Assembly (NCBI GenBank): GCA_010093635.1
Contig: MU006776.1
Span: 1,099,153-1,163,152, forward strand
Direction: 5' to 3'
Source of the DNA: Massarina eburnea CBS 473.64
Taxonomy: Eukaryota > Ascomycota > Dothideomycetes > Pleosporales > Massarinaceae
DNA length: 64,000 bases
A model generated the notes under the pieces. That model had not been told where the DNA came from. It saw only the letters and a program-made list of their open reading frames with translations, and ran no database searches. A program made the translations under genes and the position numbers. Positions 44,154 through 54,128 of the stretch are shown one piece after another. Position 1 is the stretch's first letter. Every line of letters starts with the position of its first letter.

Positions 44154-46750
44154 ATGGCGGACGCCTTTACCAGAAGCCAACATCATGGACCCTTCGCAGT
44201 ATCGATGTCTACTCAACAACATATCCCCAATCTAGACCAGCATACACGACCGAATGGCTTCCAAGGAACACATTCTTCGCAACCTTTCCGGAACCCCTAC
44301 TCAGCCAGTGGATCACTTTTAGATCCTCAAATGTCGTCATGGACTATCCAAAAGCCGATAGGCGCTGATACATGGGAAGGTGCCGTACCGCTCCAGCAGC
44401 ACCTGCCCTTACAGGATCTTCAAGACGAAATCGCCAAGTTCCGACGACAACGTCTCAGCATCAAAGACATACTCAACACTATCAAGTCCGAGACTGCAAG
44501 AAGAGCAGTGAATGAGCTTGTCGAAGAACAGAACGAGAAGTTGTGGGGGCACAGTCCCACAATCCAGTGGACGATTGCCAGTGTAGAAGTCACCAAGGTA
44601 TACCATCTCTACACGAGCTGCATGTGAGATGTTCACTGACTCCGTATTTTTCGCCTTTGTAGGACATTATCAAGGAACGGTCTAGTAAGTCTAGAAAGAA
44701 GCTTCGACGCGTTGAGGTCGTGCTCAAGACAGAGCCGCGTCCGATGTCCGACTTTCCTCGAGGCCAGTTCAATCTCCAGGATACTATGGGAATGGCGAGG
44801 CCTACCCTCACGGGCTACGATGCACACATCAACACAAGGCCAAATGTGCCTCCCCTCGTAAACCATCACCACGCTGGACTCCCAGTGAGTCATCAGCTTG
44901 GGAACCGACCGTCATTTCGCGACCCTTTAGCTCGACCGCACCCGAATCCCCAAGACTGGAGAATACACGATCAAGATGACAACGATGACATTGGCTGTGC
45001 TTCTGGTCCGTCCTTTCCTCCTCCGCCACCTCCTCCTCCTCCGATGGGCGGGCAACAAAAGCCACCAGTCTCAATCATGCCACCACCACCACCACCTCCT
45101 CCTCCGATGGGCGGGCAACAAAAGCCACCAGTCTCAATCATGCCACCACCGCCACCTCCTCCTCCTCCGATGGGCGGACAACGAAACCAGCCACCACCAC
45201 CACCACCACCCCTTCTTCCTCCTCCTACTCAGGTTCATCACTCACAACCACAATTTATTCCTCCAGAGCAACACAATTCTCACCAGCAACCCAAGGGAGG
45301 CCCGCCCCCTGTAGTAATGAAGCAACCCCAGATTGCGCAGCCTCAATACATCCAGTACCCACAGGGCTCTCGAGAGCAACTGCCACGTAAAATTCCAGGG
45401 GGATTTTCTCCGCCTCAAATTATACCAGATATGATGACGGATCAACATCACCAAGGGCCGTCCGTTCACATAATCAACACACACGAGCTCAAGAAAGATA
45501 AGACCAAGAAGTCAAAAAGCATGCACACTGGCTTCCATGACCATCCCGAAAGTGACTCTGACTCGGAAGATCTGAACAGCGAATACAGCGCTAGATCTAC
45601 CGAGAGCGGATATGGTTTCGTCGAGCGCTCCCGGAGCCGAGGCCGTAAACCAAGCAAAGCACGATCTCGCAGCCGAAGCTTCAGTCTCAACCGGCAGCAC
45701 GGCAAAGGACGATCTCGCAGCCGGAGCTTTAGTGGCGACCGGCAGCATGGCAAAGGCCGATCTCGCAGCCGGAGCCTTAGTGGCAACCGGCAGTACAGGA
45801 ACAAAAGCCATGACCGTGACCACGACCGCATCACTAAAGTACATAAAGAAAAAAGGATTCATTACACACGCGGAAGATCCGACTTCGAGCGTCCTCCCAT
45901 GGGCAAGTATACTTCATCACCCCAGGACGCTTCCCCTCAACCTCTAGCTGCCGTACCTCCTCAACAAATTTTCAACATCCACTTCGACAACGATAAAGAC
46001 CGAGAGAGGGAGCGGGAGCGGGAGCGAGAGCGAGAACGTGAACAACCGACCCGCGACCCCTATCACCGCCATCGCTCAAGCCACTCCATCTCCCCCACCG
46101 GCTTCCCCGACCTTGCCTACAAAAAGCAAGAAAAGATATATTCCGGCCAACCCATATCCCGCAACAACTCCATCGGGGGCAGCAGCACTGGCTCCTCTTT
46201 TGGTGACAACAACTCCTCCATCTATTCTTCCGGCGTAGACAGCATGTTCTCTAAAACCATGCGCCCATATTCTCACACCCGTACAGTCCCACCACCAGTG
46301 CCGTGCCCAGACAACGAGCGTCGGAGTCTGAATTCACGGTACCCCCCAGCTGACGACTACCCGCATCAACAGCACCATCGTAGCGTCAGAGACCCTTACA
46401 ACGACCACATCAAGCGTCCAGCTTACACCCCCTCATACCGCCGGCATAGCATGCAGGTGGATACGCAAAACCCATTCTCACCATCCCACTACTCGTTCCA
46501 GCGCTCAAACTCATATGCTGACGAGCCGCGGTATCCACACCAACGCTTCCATGATAGAGACCACGATGCGTTCCATATGCATGAGATGTCTGGTGCCCTT
46601 AGCTCGGTTGATGATCGTAGACGCGGTATGTCGATTGGGAGAAGCTCGTTCGCAAGGGGAAGAGACAGGGAGGTTGAGGTTGATGAGTGGGATAATAGGA
46701 CGAGGTATGATTCTCGAGGAATGCCTTATATAGACTATCGGCACATTTGA
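44154..46750 (+). CDS. proline-rich and Arg/Ser-rich repeat protein, not recognised
   Basis: Exons 44154-44597 and 44663-46750 encode 843 aa. Residues 88-150 look folded and helical (LQDEIAKFRRQRLSIKDIL, TARRAVNELVEEQNEKLWG). The rest is low-complexity: polyproline segments with MGGQQKPPVSIM at about 266-330, a Gln/Pro-rich part, an SR-repeat block (GRSRSRSFSGDRQHG units) at about 482-530, an Arg-Glu dipeptide run at about 595-610, and a Ser/Tyr/His-rich tail with RYDSRGMPYIDYRHI at the end. The SR and RE tracts suggest a nuclear RNA-processing or scaffold role, and the polyproline tracts suggest SH3/WW/profilin binding. Neither is proven. No formin or RRM domain was seen. Confidence 0.75.
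45013..45195 (+). repeat. 63-bp coding tandem repeat (polyproline)
   Basis: Landmarks CCGATGGGCGG at 45041, 45104 and 45167 are exactly 63 bp apart. The first two copies are almost identical, and the third diverges after the landmark. Each encodes 21 residues with a polyproline run and PMGGQ. Confidence 0.9.
45662..45805 (+). repeat. 48-bp coding tandem repeat (Arg/Ser)
   Basis: CGATCTCGCAGCCG starts at 45662, 45710 and 45758, a 48-bp period repeated three times. Each encodes 16 residues with RSRSRSxS and a following RQHGKG-type segment. Confidence 0.9.
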
Positions 46751-47644
46751 GGTATAACGGAACAGCGCTTCAGGATGATTGTTCTGGCGTTTGAATAGGG
46801 TGATATAGTGTTTATGGTGCTACCTCTCCTTTATTTTAAGGTCTCTAATTCTTGATATTTTCATGTATCGATCATGTTTGCTTAGCTGTACCGTACTCGA
46901 AAATAAAAACACACATATATACATACAACCGTGCAACACGCCCTCATTATATACAGTCCACAGTCCATGCTGCGGCCCATCATGCACTTGGTAGGCATTG
47001 TCAGCCGCATCTTACAACATTTACCTTGCACCGTGAACGTGGACAAAAAGGAGAACCATGATTTTACCTAGGAAGAGATGCATCATGGCAAGATCATAAA
47101 GTGAGGAACTAACTCCTTACCTTTTGATCTTACCTTTGGGGCACTGATCGTGCCCAAATAATTTACATACCTACCCCGAAAGAAAAGGAAAGAGTTTACC
47201 CGGAAGCCAGAAAAGTGAGATCGAAAAAGGAAATCACCTGTGCCCTACCCTTCCCAAAGCCGATGCCATGCCCTCGGTCCATTACTGTGTGTTGACGACA
47301 TGCACAGGTATGAAGAGACTGATGAAGAGACTTCCCGCTGACGAGCCGGTTAAAGTTGATGGTAGTGAAGCCATACCTTGCTCTCCAAGAATGGATCCCG
47401 AAGAAAGTGAACGAGGGTTGATAGTGTGGGTATCGTATGAAATGACGTGAGGTGTGTGGTCGAATGTCAATGAGGCCAATTGACAAGGCTTACCCTTCCG
47501 GAAATGCAGGTTTGCTGTGCGTTCCATGAAGTTTGAGCTGCTGTTCTTACCCTCATTGTTGTTGCGGTAGGGTTAGACGATCAGGCGAACAGAAGAGGTA
47601 ACCTTTGACAAACCCTGATGAGCGAACCGAGCTGTCGAAGGAGC
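46751..47644. other. intergenic, convergent 3' flanks
   Basis: 894 bp between the repeat-protein stop and the U1-70K stop. It contains only short frames. A long U1-70K 3' untranslated region could account for part of it. Confidence 0.5.
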
Positions 47645-48929
47645 TCAGTACCTCTCCCTCCGTCGCGTGCTTCGATCGTCGTAGCTGTCGCCCTCATACC
47701 CACGCTTTCGCGAGCCTCCGTCGTCGCGGCCGCCATACCCACTGCCACCGCCACTGCCACCGCCACCGCCATCCCGATCGCGGTCTCGGTATCGGTCTCG
47801 GCTGCCCAAGGGCTCGTTGTTCGCACCACTCGATCCTCGGCCGCCACCATACCCACCACCCCCACCACCATCACGTCGGTCATCGCCGTAGCGACCTCCT
47901 CCGCGGTCTCCCCCGTATCCACCGCCGCCGTATCCACCTCGTCCACCTCCACGGGGTCCAGACGGCGCACCATCGGGAGCTCCATAGCCGCCACTCTGGT
48001 AGCCAATGCCCGCGCGGCCACCTCCATAGCTACTGCCCCCTCCTGCTCGGCCCCCGCCGCCGCCGCCGCCGCCGCCACGGCCTCCAAATCCACCTGGTCG
48101 ATCGCCTCCAAAGCCGGCGCGGCCTCCGAATCCGCCGCCCCGGCCGCCGAATCCTCCACCGCGACCGCTAAAGCCACCGGGCCCGGACGGCGGGCCTGCA
48201 AATGCACTAGAGCCTCCGGGGCGCGCACCTTCCTTGGTGTAGTTGCGACCACCGAGACCACCGCCGTAACGACGAGGACGCCATCCGGCTACGGTACGGC
48301 CGCGCTCCACATCAACGAACACCTTACGTCCCTTGATGCTGATGCCGTTCGTCTCCTTGTAGGCGGCCTTCATGTCCTTCTCGCGCTCGAAGACGATAAA
48401 GGCGTACCCTCGCTTGCGCTTCTTAAGCGGAGCGTCGGACGCGGCGGTAACGTCTTCGATGATTCGGATGCGCTCAATGGGACCATAGCGGCCAAACTCG
48501 CGCTCGAGGTCGTCTTCGGTGACGCCGTATGACAGTCGCGCAACGAAAAGCGTCTTGTAGGCATCGCCCTCGACCTTGGGGTCTTCCTTGGGTTTGTCTG
48601 GCAGTGTGTTAGCTCTGTGCAACGGCGGACACGTATTTGAGTCAAGCGCATCGTGGTGATGTAGTACATTTCTCAGCAGCCTCGACGAGGAGCTTCTCCT
48701 GCCTCTCCTTCTTTTCGAGCTTCTTGCGGTCGCGGTTCTGCAGCCAGCTGTCGGTCGGGACGTATCCGTCGTTGTCCTTGAAGTCCTTCAGCGCCTGCAT
48801 GAACTGGCCTATACCGCCAATGTTAGCCGACTGTCGCTTCTCAGGCGCGAAGTCAATAGGTTCAAGCCAGCGCAGCGGCGGGCGCGGAGCGAACAGCTGC
48901 AGCAGCATCGGCGGGAGTTTGTCTGTCAT
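47645..48929 (-). CDS. snp1: U1 small nuclear ribonucleoprotein 70 kDa
   Basis: Exons 48929-48668 and 48597-47645 encode 404 aa. The N-terminal U1-70K motif is clear: MTDKLPPMLLQLFAPRPPL, FAPEKRQSANIGGIGQFMQ, and a Lys/Glu helix. The RRM lies at about residues 100-180 with RNP2 TLFVARLSYG and RNP1 RGYAFIVFE. Then comes GRTVAGWRPRRYGGGLGG, a conserved segment after the RRM. The C-terminal about 190 residues are Gly-rich with Arg-Gly and Arg-Asp blocks and end RRRERY. It binds stem-loop I of U1 snRNA and recognises 5' splice sites. The Gly-rich tail generates a long false frame on the opposite strand (47605-48532). Divergent from the mitoribosomal L51 gene, 208 bp apart. Confidence 0.93.
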
Positions 48930-49137
48930 GGCGACTCTGGGGCTAGACTGCGCGTCTAGATGCGATGCAAGTGGTGGTGTAGAGAAGTGGCGATGGAGGA
49001 GAGTGGAGAGTGAGTGAAGGCTGGAGGGTTTGCGATTTTCTTGGCGCGCGTCTGCCTGGTCACGTGACGACGCTGTTCCGAAAAGTGCATGTGCTGTGAA
49101 CCCACCCACTGCCATTGCGCACCATCGCGCACCCATC
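48930..49137. promoter_or_regulatory. bidirectional promoter, U1-70K / mitoribosomal L51
   Basis: 208 bp separate the two start codons. A TCACGTGAC palindrome at about 49060-49068 is a perfect E-box-type (CACGTG) site placed between both genes, a candidate for a bHLH or Cbf1-type factor. Confidence 0.5.
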
Positions 49138-49609
49138 ATGCCGCTATCAGCCATCCGGACGGTTGCGAAGCCGCAGGTGAGTCATCCATGCCGTTCGCCC
49201 TGGCCGACGCTGAGGCCGACGCTGATGCACGCAGAATGGCGTCGGCGCCTTCATCCTCCAGTGCAAGAAACTCGAGTTCCACTACTGCGATTGGTGGGGC
49301 TCTTCCCGTGGCATGAATGCCTTCATCAAGTCGTCTCTCCCCGCCTTCGCAAAGCGCAACCCTTCGGTCGAGATCTCCATCTCTCCGCGACCGCGCCGCC
49401 ACCCGGTGATACAAGCACACTACATCAACGGCAACCAGCGCTCCATCTGCGTACGAGGCATGGCCAACGAGCTCGTACGGGAGAAGGCCGAGTTGCTCCG
49501 GGACGCAAGCGGAGAGAAGAACCAGCGATTCAGCAAGCCGGTCACGAGCATCAACGAGAGCGTGAGGGGCATCTGGAGTCCGTTCCACGGAGCCCAGATG
49601 CGGATATAG
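49138..49609 (+). CDS. MRPL51: mitochondrial large ribosomal subunit protein mL43 (L51/S25/CI-B8 domain)
   Basis: Exons 49138-49176 and 49235-49609 (58-nt intron) encode 137 aa. The thioredoxin-like L51/S25/CI-B8 domain is complete: NGVGAFILQCKKLEFHYCDW, SSRGMNAFIKSSLPAFAKRN, VEISISPRPRRHPVIQAHYI, then SICVRGMANE and a C-terminal SINESVRGIWSPFHG. It is a structural protein of the mitochondrial 54S subunit. The short first exon carries MPLSAIRTVAKPQ, which serves as the import region. Confidence 0.92.
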
Positions 49610-49728
49610 GACGGCCGCACATTACGTAGACAAATGCAAAGCAATGTTCAAAAGTGTATTTTTCATCTACTGCGTCTGCTCTCATACCGCTAACGTGAAG
49701 ACTACAGTCGAGCGCTGTCTCCCTGCAT

Positions 49729-50647
49729 TCATGCCTGGTTGGAGTTGATGATGTCGTAGAAGGCAGGCTTCAGGGAAGCACCGCCGACCAAGAAGCCATC
49801 GATATCAGCCTGCTTCGCCAACTCGCCGCTGTTCTTCTCCGTCACACTGCCTCCGTACAGGATGCGCGTCTTCTCCGCAGCCTCGGCGGAGACCTCCTTC
49901 TTCAACCACTCGCGGATGGCGGCGTGAACCTCCTGTGCCTGCTCCGTGGTTGCGACCTTGCCGGTGCCGATGGCCCTGCACGCTGTCAGCTTCATTCTAC
50001 ATCGAAAGGCCATGGAGACTCACCAGATAGGCTCGTAAGCCACGACGATCTTGGACCAGTCCTTGACCTTGTCCGCGACAGCCTTGAGCTGCGCAGTCAC
50101 GATCTCGATCGTCTTGTTCGCCTCACGCTGCTCCAAGCTCTCACCACAGCACAGAATGACACTGATACCGCCCTCGACAGCTGCCTTCGTCTTGCTGGCG
50201 ACGAATTCATTGTCCTCCTGCAGAATGACTCTCCGCTCCGAGTGTCCCAAGATGGCCCACGTGATACCGCTCTCCCTCAGCTGGTCAACCGAGATCTCGC
50301 CCGTGAACGCGCCATTGGGCTTGTCGAAAACGTTCTGGGCGGCGACCTCGAGACCCTTGCGGAGGTGCTCGCGGGCAAGGAGGAGGTAGAGGGAGGGAGG
50401 GGCGATGACGACCTCTGCGCTTGGTCAGTCTGTTCTCCGCAGCCATTGCAGTCTTGGAATTGGGATATAGGTAGATGTACCAGCATTGGGATCCAGCTTT
50501 GCATTGTTGAGACTCGTGACCAATTCTTTGATGGAGCTTATGCTACCATTCATCTTGTAGTTTCCGCCGATAACTGGTGCAAGTCAGCGGTGGTACAGGA
50601 AAGACCCTATGTGAAGTTCAGCAACACTCACAGAATTGACGACCCAT
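49729..50647 (-). CDS. TPI1: triosephosphate isomerase
   Basis: Four minus-strand exons: 50647-50632, 50573-50481, 50414-50024 and 49975-49729, giving 248 aa, the standard length. The first exon is only 16 nt and encodes MGRQF. Joins restore MGRQFFIGGNYKMNG (catalytic Lys), ESGITWAILGHSERR (His), VVAYEPIWAIGTGKV (Glu) and ILYGGSVTEKN, with GFLVGGASLK near the end. It interconverts dihydroxyacetone phosphate and glyceraldehyde 3-phosphate in glycolysis. Its promoter is cut short by a transposon: only about 130 bp separate the ATG from the left terminal repeat. Confidence 0.95.
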
Positions 50648-50686
50648 TTTGGCAGATTTTGGAAACTTGGATATAGAGTACGGGTG

Positions 50687-50711
50687 TATGTGTGTGTGTG
50701 TGTGTGTGTGC
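50687..50711 (+). repeat. (TG)n microsatellite
   Basis: About 12 TG/GT dinucleotides in the tpi upstream region, next to the transposon insertion. Confidence 0.85.
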
Positions 50712-50776
50712 TGTAGCCGTGGTGATGGTGGCAGTGGTGGTGATGTTGGTGGTGGTGCGCTGGGAGCTCGAGACCT

Positions 50777-50865
50777 TACTCGCGCCACGCACTACTTCGC
50801 TTCGCTTAGTAGTGCTACCAAGCTTAACGCTAGTACTAAGCTTAACACAACTAATGCTAAGGCTA
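50777..50865 (+). repeat. left terminal inverted repeat
   Basis: 89 bp starting TACTCGCGCCACGCACTACT. It matches the reverse complement of the right repeat at 85 of 89 positions. Differences at 50807, 50825 and 50838 are RIP-type mutations in this copy. Confidence 0.93.
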
Positions 50866-51239
50866 TTTCTCTACACCTATTTTTCTATATAACGCGATGT
50901 CTAAGGCATATATTAAAGTTAAAAAACAGATCTAGCTAGCTATAATATATATATCTACAAAAACCTTATATATTTTAACTTAGGTAGCGCGCCTCTATAA
51001 CGTCCTAATTAGTAGGTTGCGCGCGCGCGTTAATAGCTGCAAATTATAAATAACGCGCTTACGCACAAACTAGAAGCTTAATAAAGCTTAAATTCTAGCT
51101 CTATAACTGTATATTAATAGGCTTAATTTAATTAGCTAGCCTCTACTATTATCTATAGTACGCAGCGCTGTAGAGTATATCTAACAAAGTTCTATACCTC
51201 TAGCAGAACGTAACTCTATCGCGCCTCTAGGTTATAACT

Positions 51240-52490
51240 TCTTTAGGTAACTTACAAAGGTACGCAATAACCTAGGCATATAAAAAGTATAGTAAAAGCC
51301 TTAGAAGAAGGATTGTATTAACGCTTAGAGTTGTAAGGTATATAAGCATTATTTCTATACGCTAGAAAAGGTTATTACTAACAAAGGTATCTATCCTTTA
51401 GATATCTATAACTTTAATAAATGTAGCTTTTAAATTAGGATAGGCAGCAGCTAGGACGTCTATACTATAAAGGACTATAGTACTATAGAAGCTCTAACTA
51501 AAATAAATAGAGATTTTATTATAATAGTAGAAACTATTAGCGCTAGAGGCTTCGCTATCCTACTTATAGCTATCCTTAAAGGCTTACAAATTATGTACTA
51601 GCACGTCTCTAAGGTAATAGATCTATAGAATAACCTTATTCTAGCCTATTTAGAGAGTAGCTACTCTAATAATTAAATTACTCTGTTGTATATATAATAC
51701 TTTAATTAAGTAATATGTAACTAACGCGTTAGGTAATAGTAACTATTAATCTTTAACAGTTATAGCTTTTATTTAATGTATAAGTTTGTTAACTACTACT
51801 ATAATAATAGAATCCTCCTATACGCCCTCTTTCTTTATACCTTACACGCGCTATAACTTCTTAATATTATAGTGTTTTTACTGTATAAGAACTATTATAA
51901 GATAGCTATTAAGCGCGCTGTTAGGACAGGTATAGAAGACTATAATAAAGTAGAGTTTCTCTATAACCTGCGCGCTATCTGTAATAAGACCTTTACACTA
52001 GTAACTATTAAATTAGCCTTTAAAAAGTCTAGTATCTATTCTCTAGACGCTAACGTCGTAGTGTCGCGATTACCTACAATTAATAGACCTATTACACCTC
52101 TGCTATTAACTTAGGATAAGCCTCTATTACTACCTATACTAACTATAGTAGAAGAAGTAGCTAAATATACGCGTAAGTACCTATAAAGAGTTAATCTATA
52201 TACTAGTAAATAGAGTATCCTTAATTATAGAGTTGTAACGCTCTTAAAGGCTATAGTAGCTATTATACTTATTTAAGAGTAATACAAAGTTAACTTTAAA
52301 AACCTTACTAGGGCTGCACAATAACGCGCACAGCGTTAAATAACTAATTAGTAAGTAGTTACAAAGGCTAGACTTATATATATATATAATATAAGGCTTT
52401 ACGCAGCTAAAAGAGATTAAAAGAATATAGAGAAAGGTAAGCCTTACGTATTAGTCGCATAGTGCGCAGTAATTAACGCTACTAGCAGCA
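51240..52490 (+). pseudogene. Fot1/pogo transposase (DDE_1) remnant with many stops
   Basis: One reading frame (the frame containing CAT at 51347) keeps transposase-like content for about 1.25 kb without a needed frameshift, but with over 20 in-frame stops. Recognisable pieces are IYPLDIYNFNK at about 51393, where the family has YNFDE; FAILLIAILKG at about 51550; LIFNSYSFY at about 51750, where the family has LDGHGSH; IAIKRAVRTGIEDYNKVEFL at about 51902; and IRSAFRATGL-type residues near 52010. The first two catalytic Asp residues are Asn. Stops are mostly TAA/TAG at positions where CAA/CAG/TGG would be expected. It encodes no active enzyme. Confidence 0.85.
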
Positions 52491-52604
52491 CTATAACACT
52501 AAGATAGTCTATATAAACTAGTTATCTAAGCTTTATTAACTATCCTACAACTTTAAATTAACTAAATTTGCCTGATTAACTAGGTGCCCGCTTATAAAAC
52601 TAGC

Positions 52605-52693
52605 TAGCCTTAGTATTAGTTGTGTTAAGCTCAGTACTAGCGTTGAGCTTGGTAGCACTACTGAGCGAAGCGAAGTAGTGCGTGGCGCGAGTA
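52605..52693 (-). repeat. right terminal inverted repeat
   Basis: 89 bp ending in the TA at 52692-52693. The fourth mismatch with the left repeat (partner of 50856) is a RIP-type mutation in this copy. Confidence 0.93.
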
Positions 52694-53009
52694 TGGTGGG
52701 GGACAGAGGAGGGGCAGGTTGTGAGGTGTTTTCGGCGAACCACGGAGCTGCGGCATTGCGTCTGCCACGGCCACGGCCGAAAAGAAAATGGGGAACCAGG
52801 TCCAGCTCCTCTTTTCTTGCAGACCTGACTGGCTGTATTCCATTCGAGGCAGCTTTGGCGTGTGTTGAGCGTAGCTGCTCATGCAAGATGCGACAGAGGC
52901 CCGATTATTTTTTGTAAGGCAAATCACCAATTACATCATCAGCCCCATACGAGTGGCTACCTACATTTTCAACTGTCCACATCCTTGCCATTATCATCAC
53001 CGCATACCA

Positions 53010-53479
53010 ATGACTTCCCTAGAGCCTCCATCCAACCCCCCGACTATTCACGGTCTCTGCGTCACTTCCCATACCCAATGCTCACACTGGCACTCGCCTC
53101 TCGACATCATAGCCATCAAGCACGCTTGCTGCAATAAGTTCTATGCATGTATTAGCTGTCACAATGCTTGCGAAACCCATGTACCGAAGCTTTGGGAGAA
53201 GAGCCAGAGAGAAGAGAAGGCAGCCCTTTGCGGTCAGTGCAAACACGTGTTGAGTGTGAATGAGTACATGGGGTGTGGTGGCCAATGTACCGAGTGTGGG
53301 AGTGCTTTCAATCCGGGGTGCGTAGACTCCTGCCGTGAAAACGCCGCCTTCTTGGAGTGTATCGATGCAGGCAGAGTACACGAACATTCATCCGGGTACA
53401 CTCTGCTGACTTTATGTTTAGCTGCAAGAACCATTGGCCACTATATTTTGAAATGGATACGCAAGAAACAAAGAGATAA
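53010..53479 (+). CDS. HOT13: CHY zinc-finger protein, Hot13-like
   Basis: Exons 53010-53317 and 53422-53479 encode 121 aa. The CHY zinc finger is intact: VTSHTQCSHWHSPLDIIAIK, HACCNKFYACISCHNACETH, then ALCGQCKHVLSVNEY and CTECGSAFNPGCKNHW at the end. Many Cys and His are positioned to bind several zinc ions. The splice donor GTGCGT and acceptor TTTAG join FNPG/CKNHWPLYFEM, the family C-terminus; reading through the intron gives a 163-residue product with an unrelated tail. Hot13 in yeast removes zinc from small Tim proteins and keeps Mia40 oxidation active in the mitochondrial intermembrane space. Start chosen at the first ATG in frame before the finger. Confidence 0.85.
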
Positions 53480-54128
53480 GCCATGCAATAAACCATAATG
53501 GCGTCCTTCAGAGACTGCCAGTAGCGGGTTCCCTTGGGTTTAAACGCACAAAAGAAAGATTCAAGGTGCAAAGACATGGCTATGAACATCGTCACGATAT
53601 AGCCCCGCGAAATAAAGTAGCAGTCCAACAGTAGCTCAGTCCTCAATCTAGTCACGCATACTCACGAGAAAACCATCACTAATCTAACTCTCAATCAACA
53701 GGCCTGTTCCTCAATATCTGCATATCCCGCACTCTCGCCGTTATGCCGCCGTTCTCTCTGTTCACATATCCTCTCCCGGTCTTGCCAACATCCTCGATTC
53801 GCTCTTCCAGGTCTACGTCTTGGGTACGCACACAAGCTGAGAGGAAGCAGCAGGCAAGTTCATTGATGCATCCGAGAAACCAACCGTGCTCGAAGAAACG
53901 GGAAGAAACCATGGACCACGAAAGTTTAAGACAGAGAACGGTTGAAGAAAGAATGCACAGAATCTGTTTCATGCTGTCCTGTTCTTCGAGCATTGCAGAC
54001 AACGAAAAGGGACTTCTCTCCCATCCCCTATTTAATAATGTGCAAAAGCTGATCGACAATCAGAATGGATAATTGATAGTATAGGAAGTCCATATTATAT
54101 ACACTTCCACTCGCTCTAGATCGAGCCC
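53480..54128. other. intergenic between the Hot13-like gene and a minus-strand gene
   Basis: 650 bp. Contains one minus-strand frame of 100 codons listed separately. Otherwise nothing. Confidence 0.4.
53691..53993 (-). CDS. possible small protein, not recognised
   Basis: A minus-strand frame of 100 aa from ATG 53993 (MLEEQDSMKQILCIL) contains a Cys-rich stretch (CINELACCFLSAC) and a charged C-terminal half. Codon use is plausible but no family is recognised. It could also be the 3' untranslated region of the minus-strand gene at 54129-55132. No splice or promoter support. Confidence 0.25.
   Translation of the reverse strand: MLEEQDSMKQILCILSSTVLCLKLSWSMVSSRFFEHGWFLGCINELACCFLSACVRTQDVDLEERIEDVGKTGRGYVNRENGGITARVRDMQILRNRPVD

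Larger units (their letters stand above)
50777..52693 (+). mobile_element. RIP-degraded Fot1/pogo-like Tc1-mariner DNA transposon
   Basis: Both ends show TA followed by an 89-bp inverted repeat, so the element inserted at a TA site that was duplicated, the Tc1/mariner rule. The length without the TA copies is 1,913 bp, as expected for Fot1-type elements. The inside is very AT-rich with CpG kept but CpA and TpG scarce, and all four TIR mismatches are CpA/TpG-to-TpA transitions. This is the RIP pattern. A transposase remnant lies inside on the plus strand. No sign of an intact second copy in the window. Confidence 0.92.

Noticed and set aside
47605..48532. Long plus-strand frames (188 and 304 codons) opposite U1-70K
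   Set aside because: They mirror the Gly/Arg-rich tail of U1-70K. Their Ala/Ser/Thr or His/Arg-rich composition is the complement of GGN codons and has no family content.
51872..52114. 80-codon open frame inside the transposon as a real gene
   Set aside because: It is just the longest stop-free piece of the transposase remnant; the same frame continues on both sides with stops.
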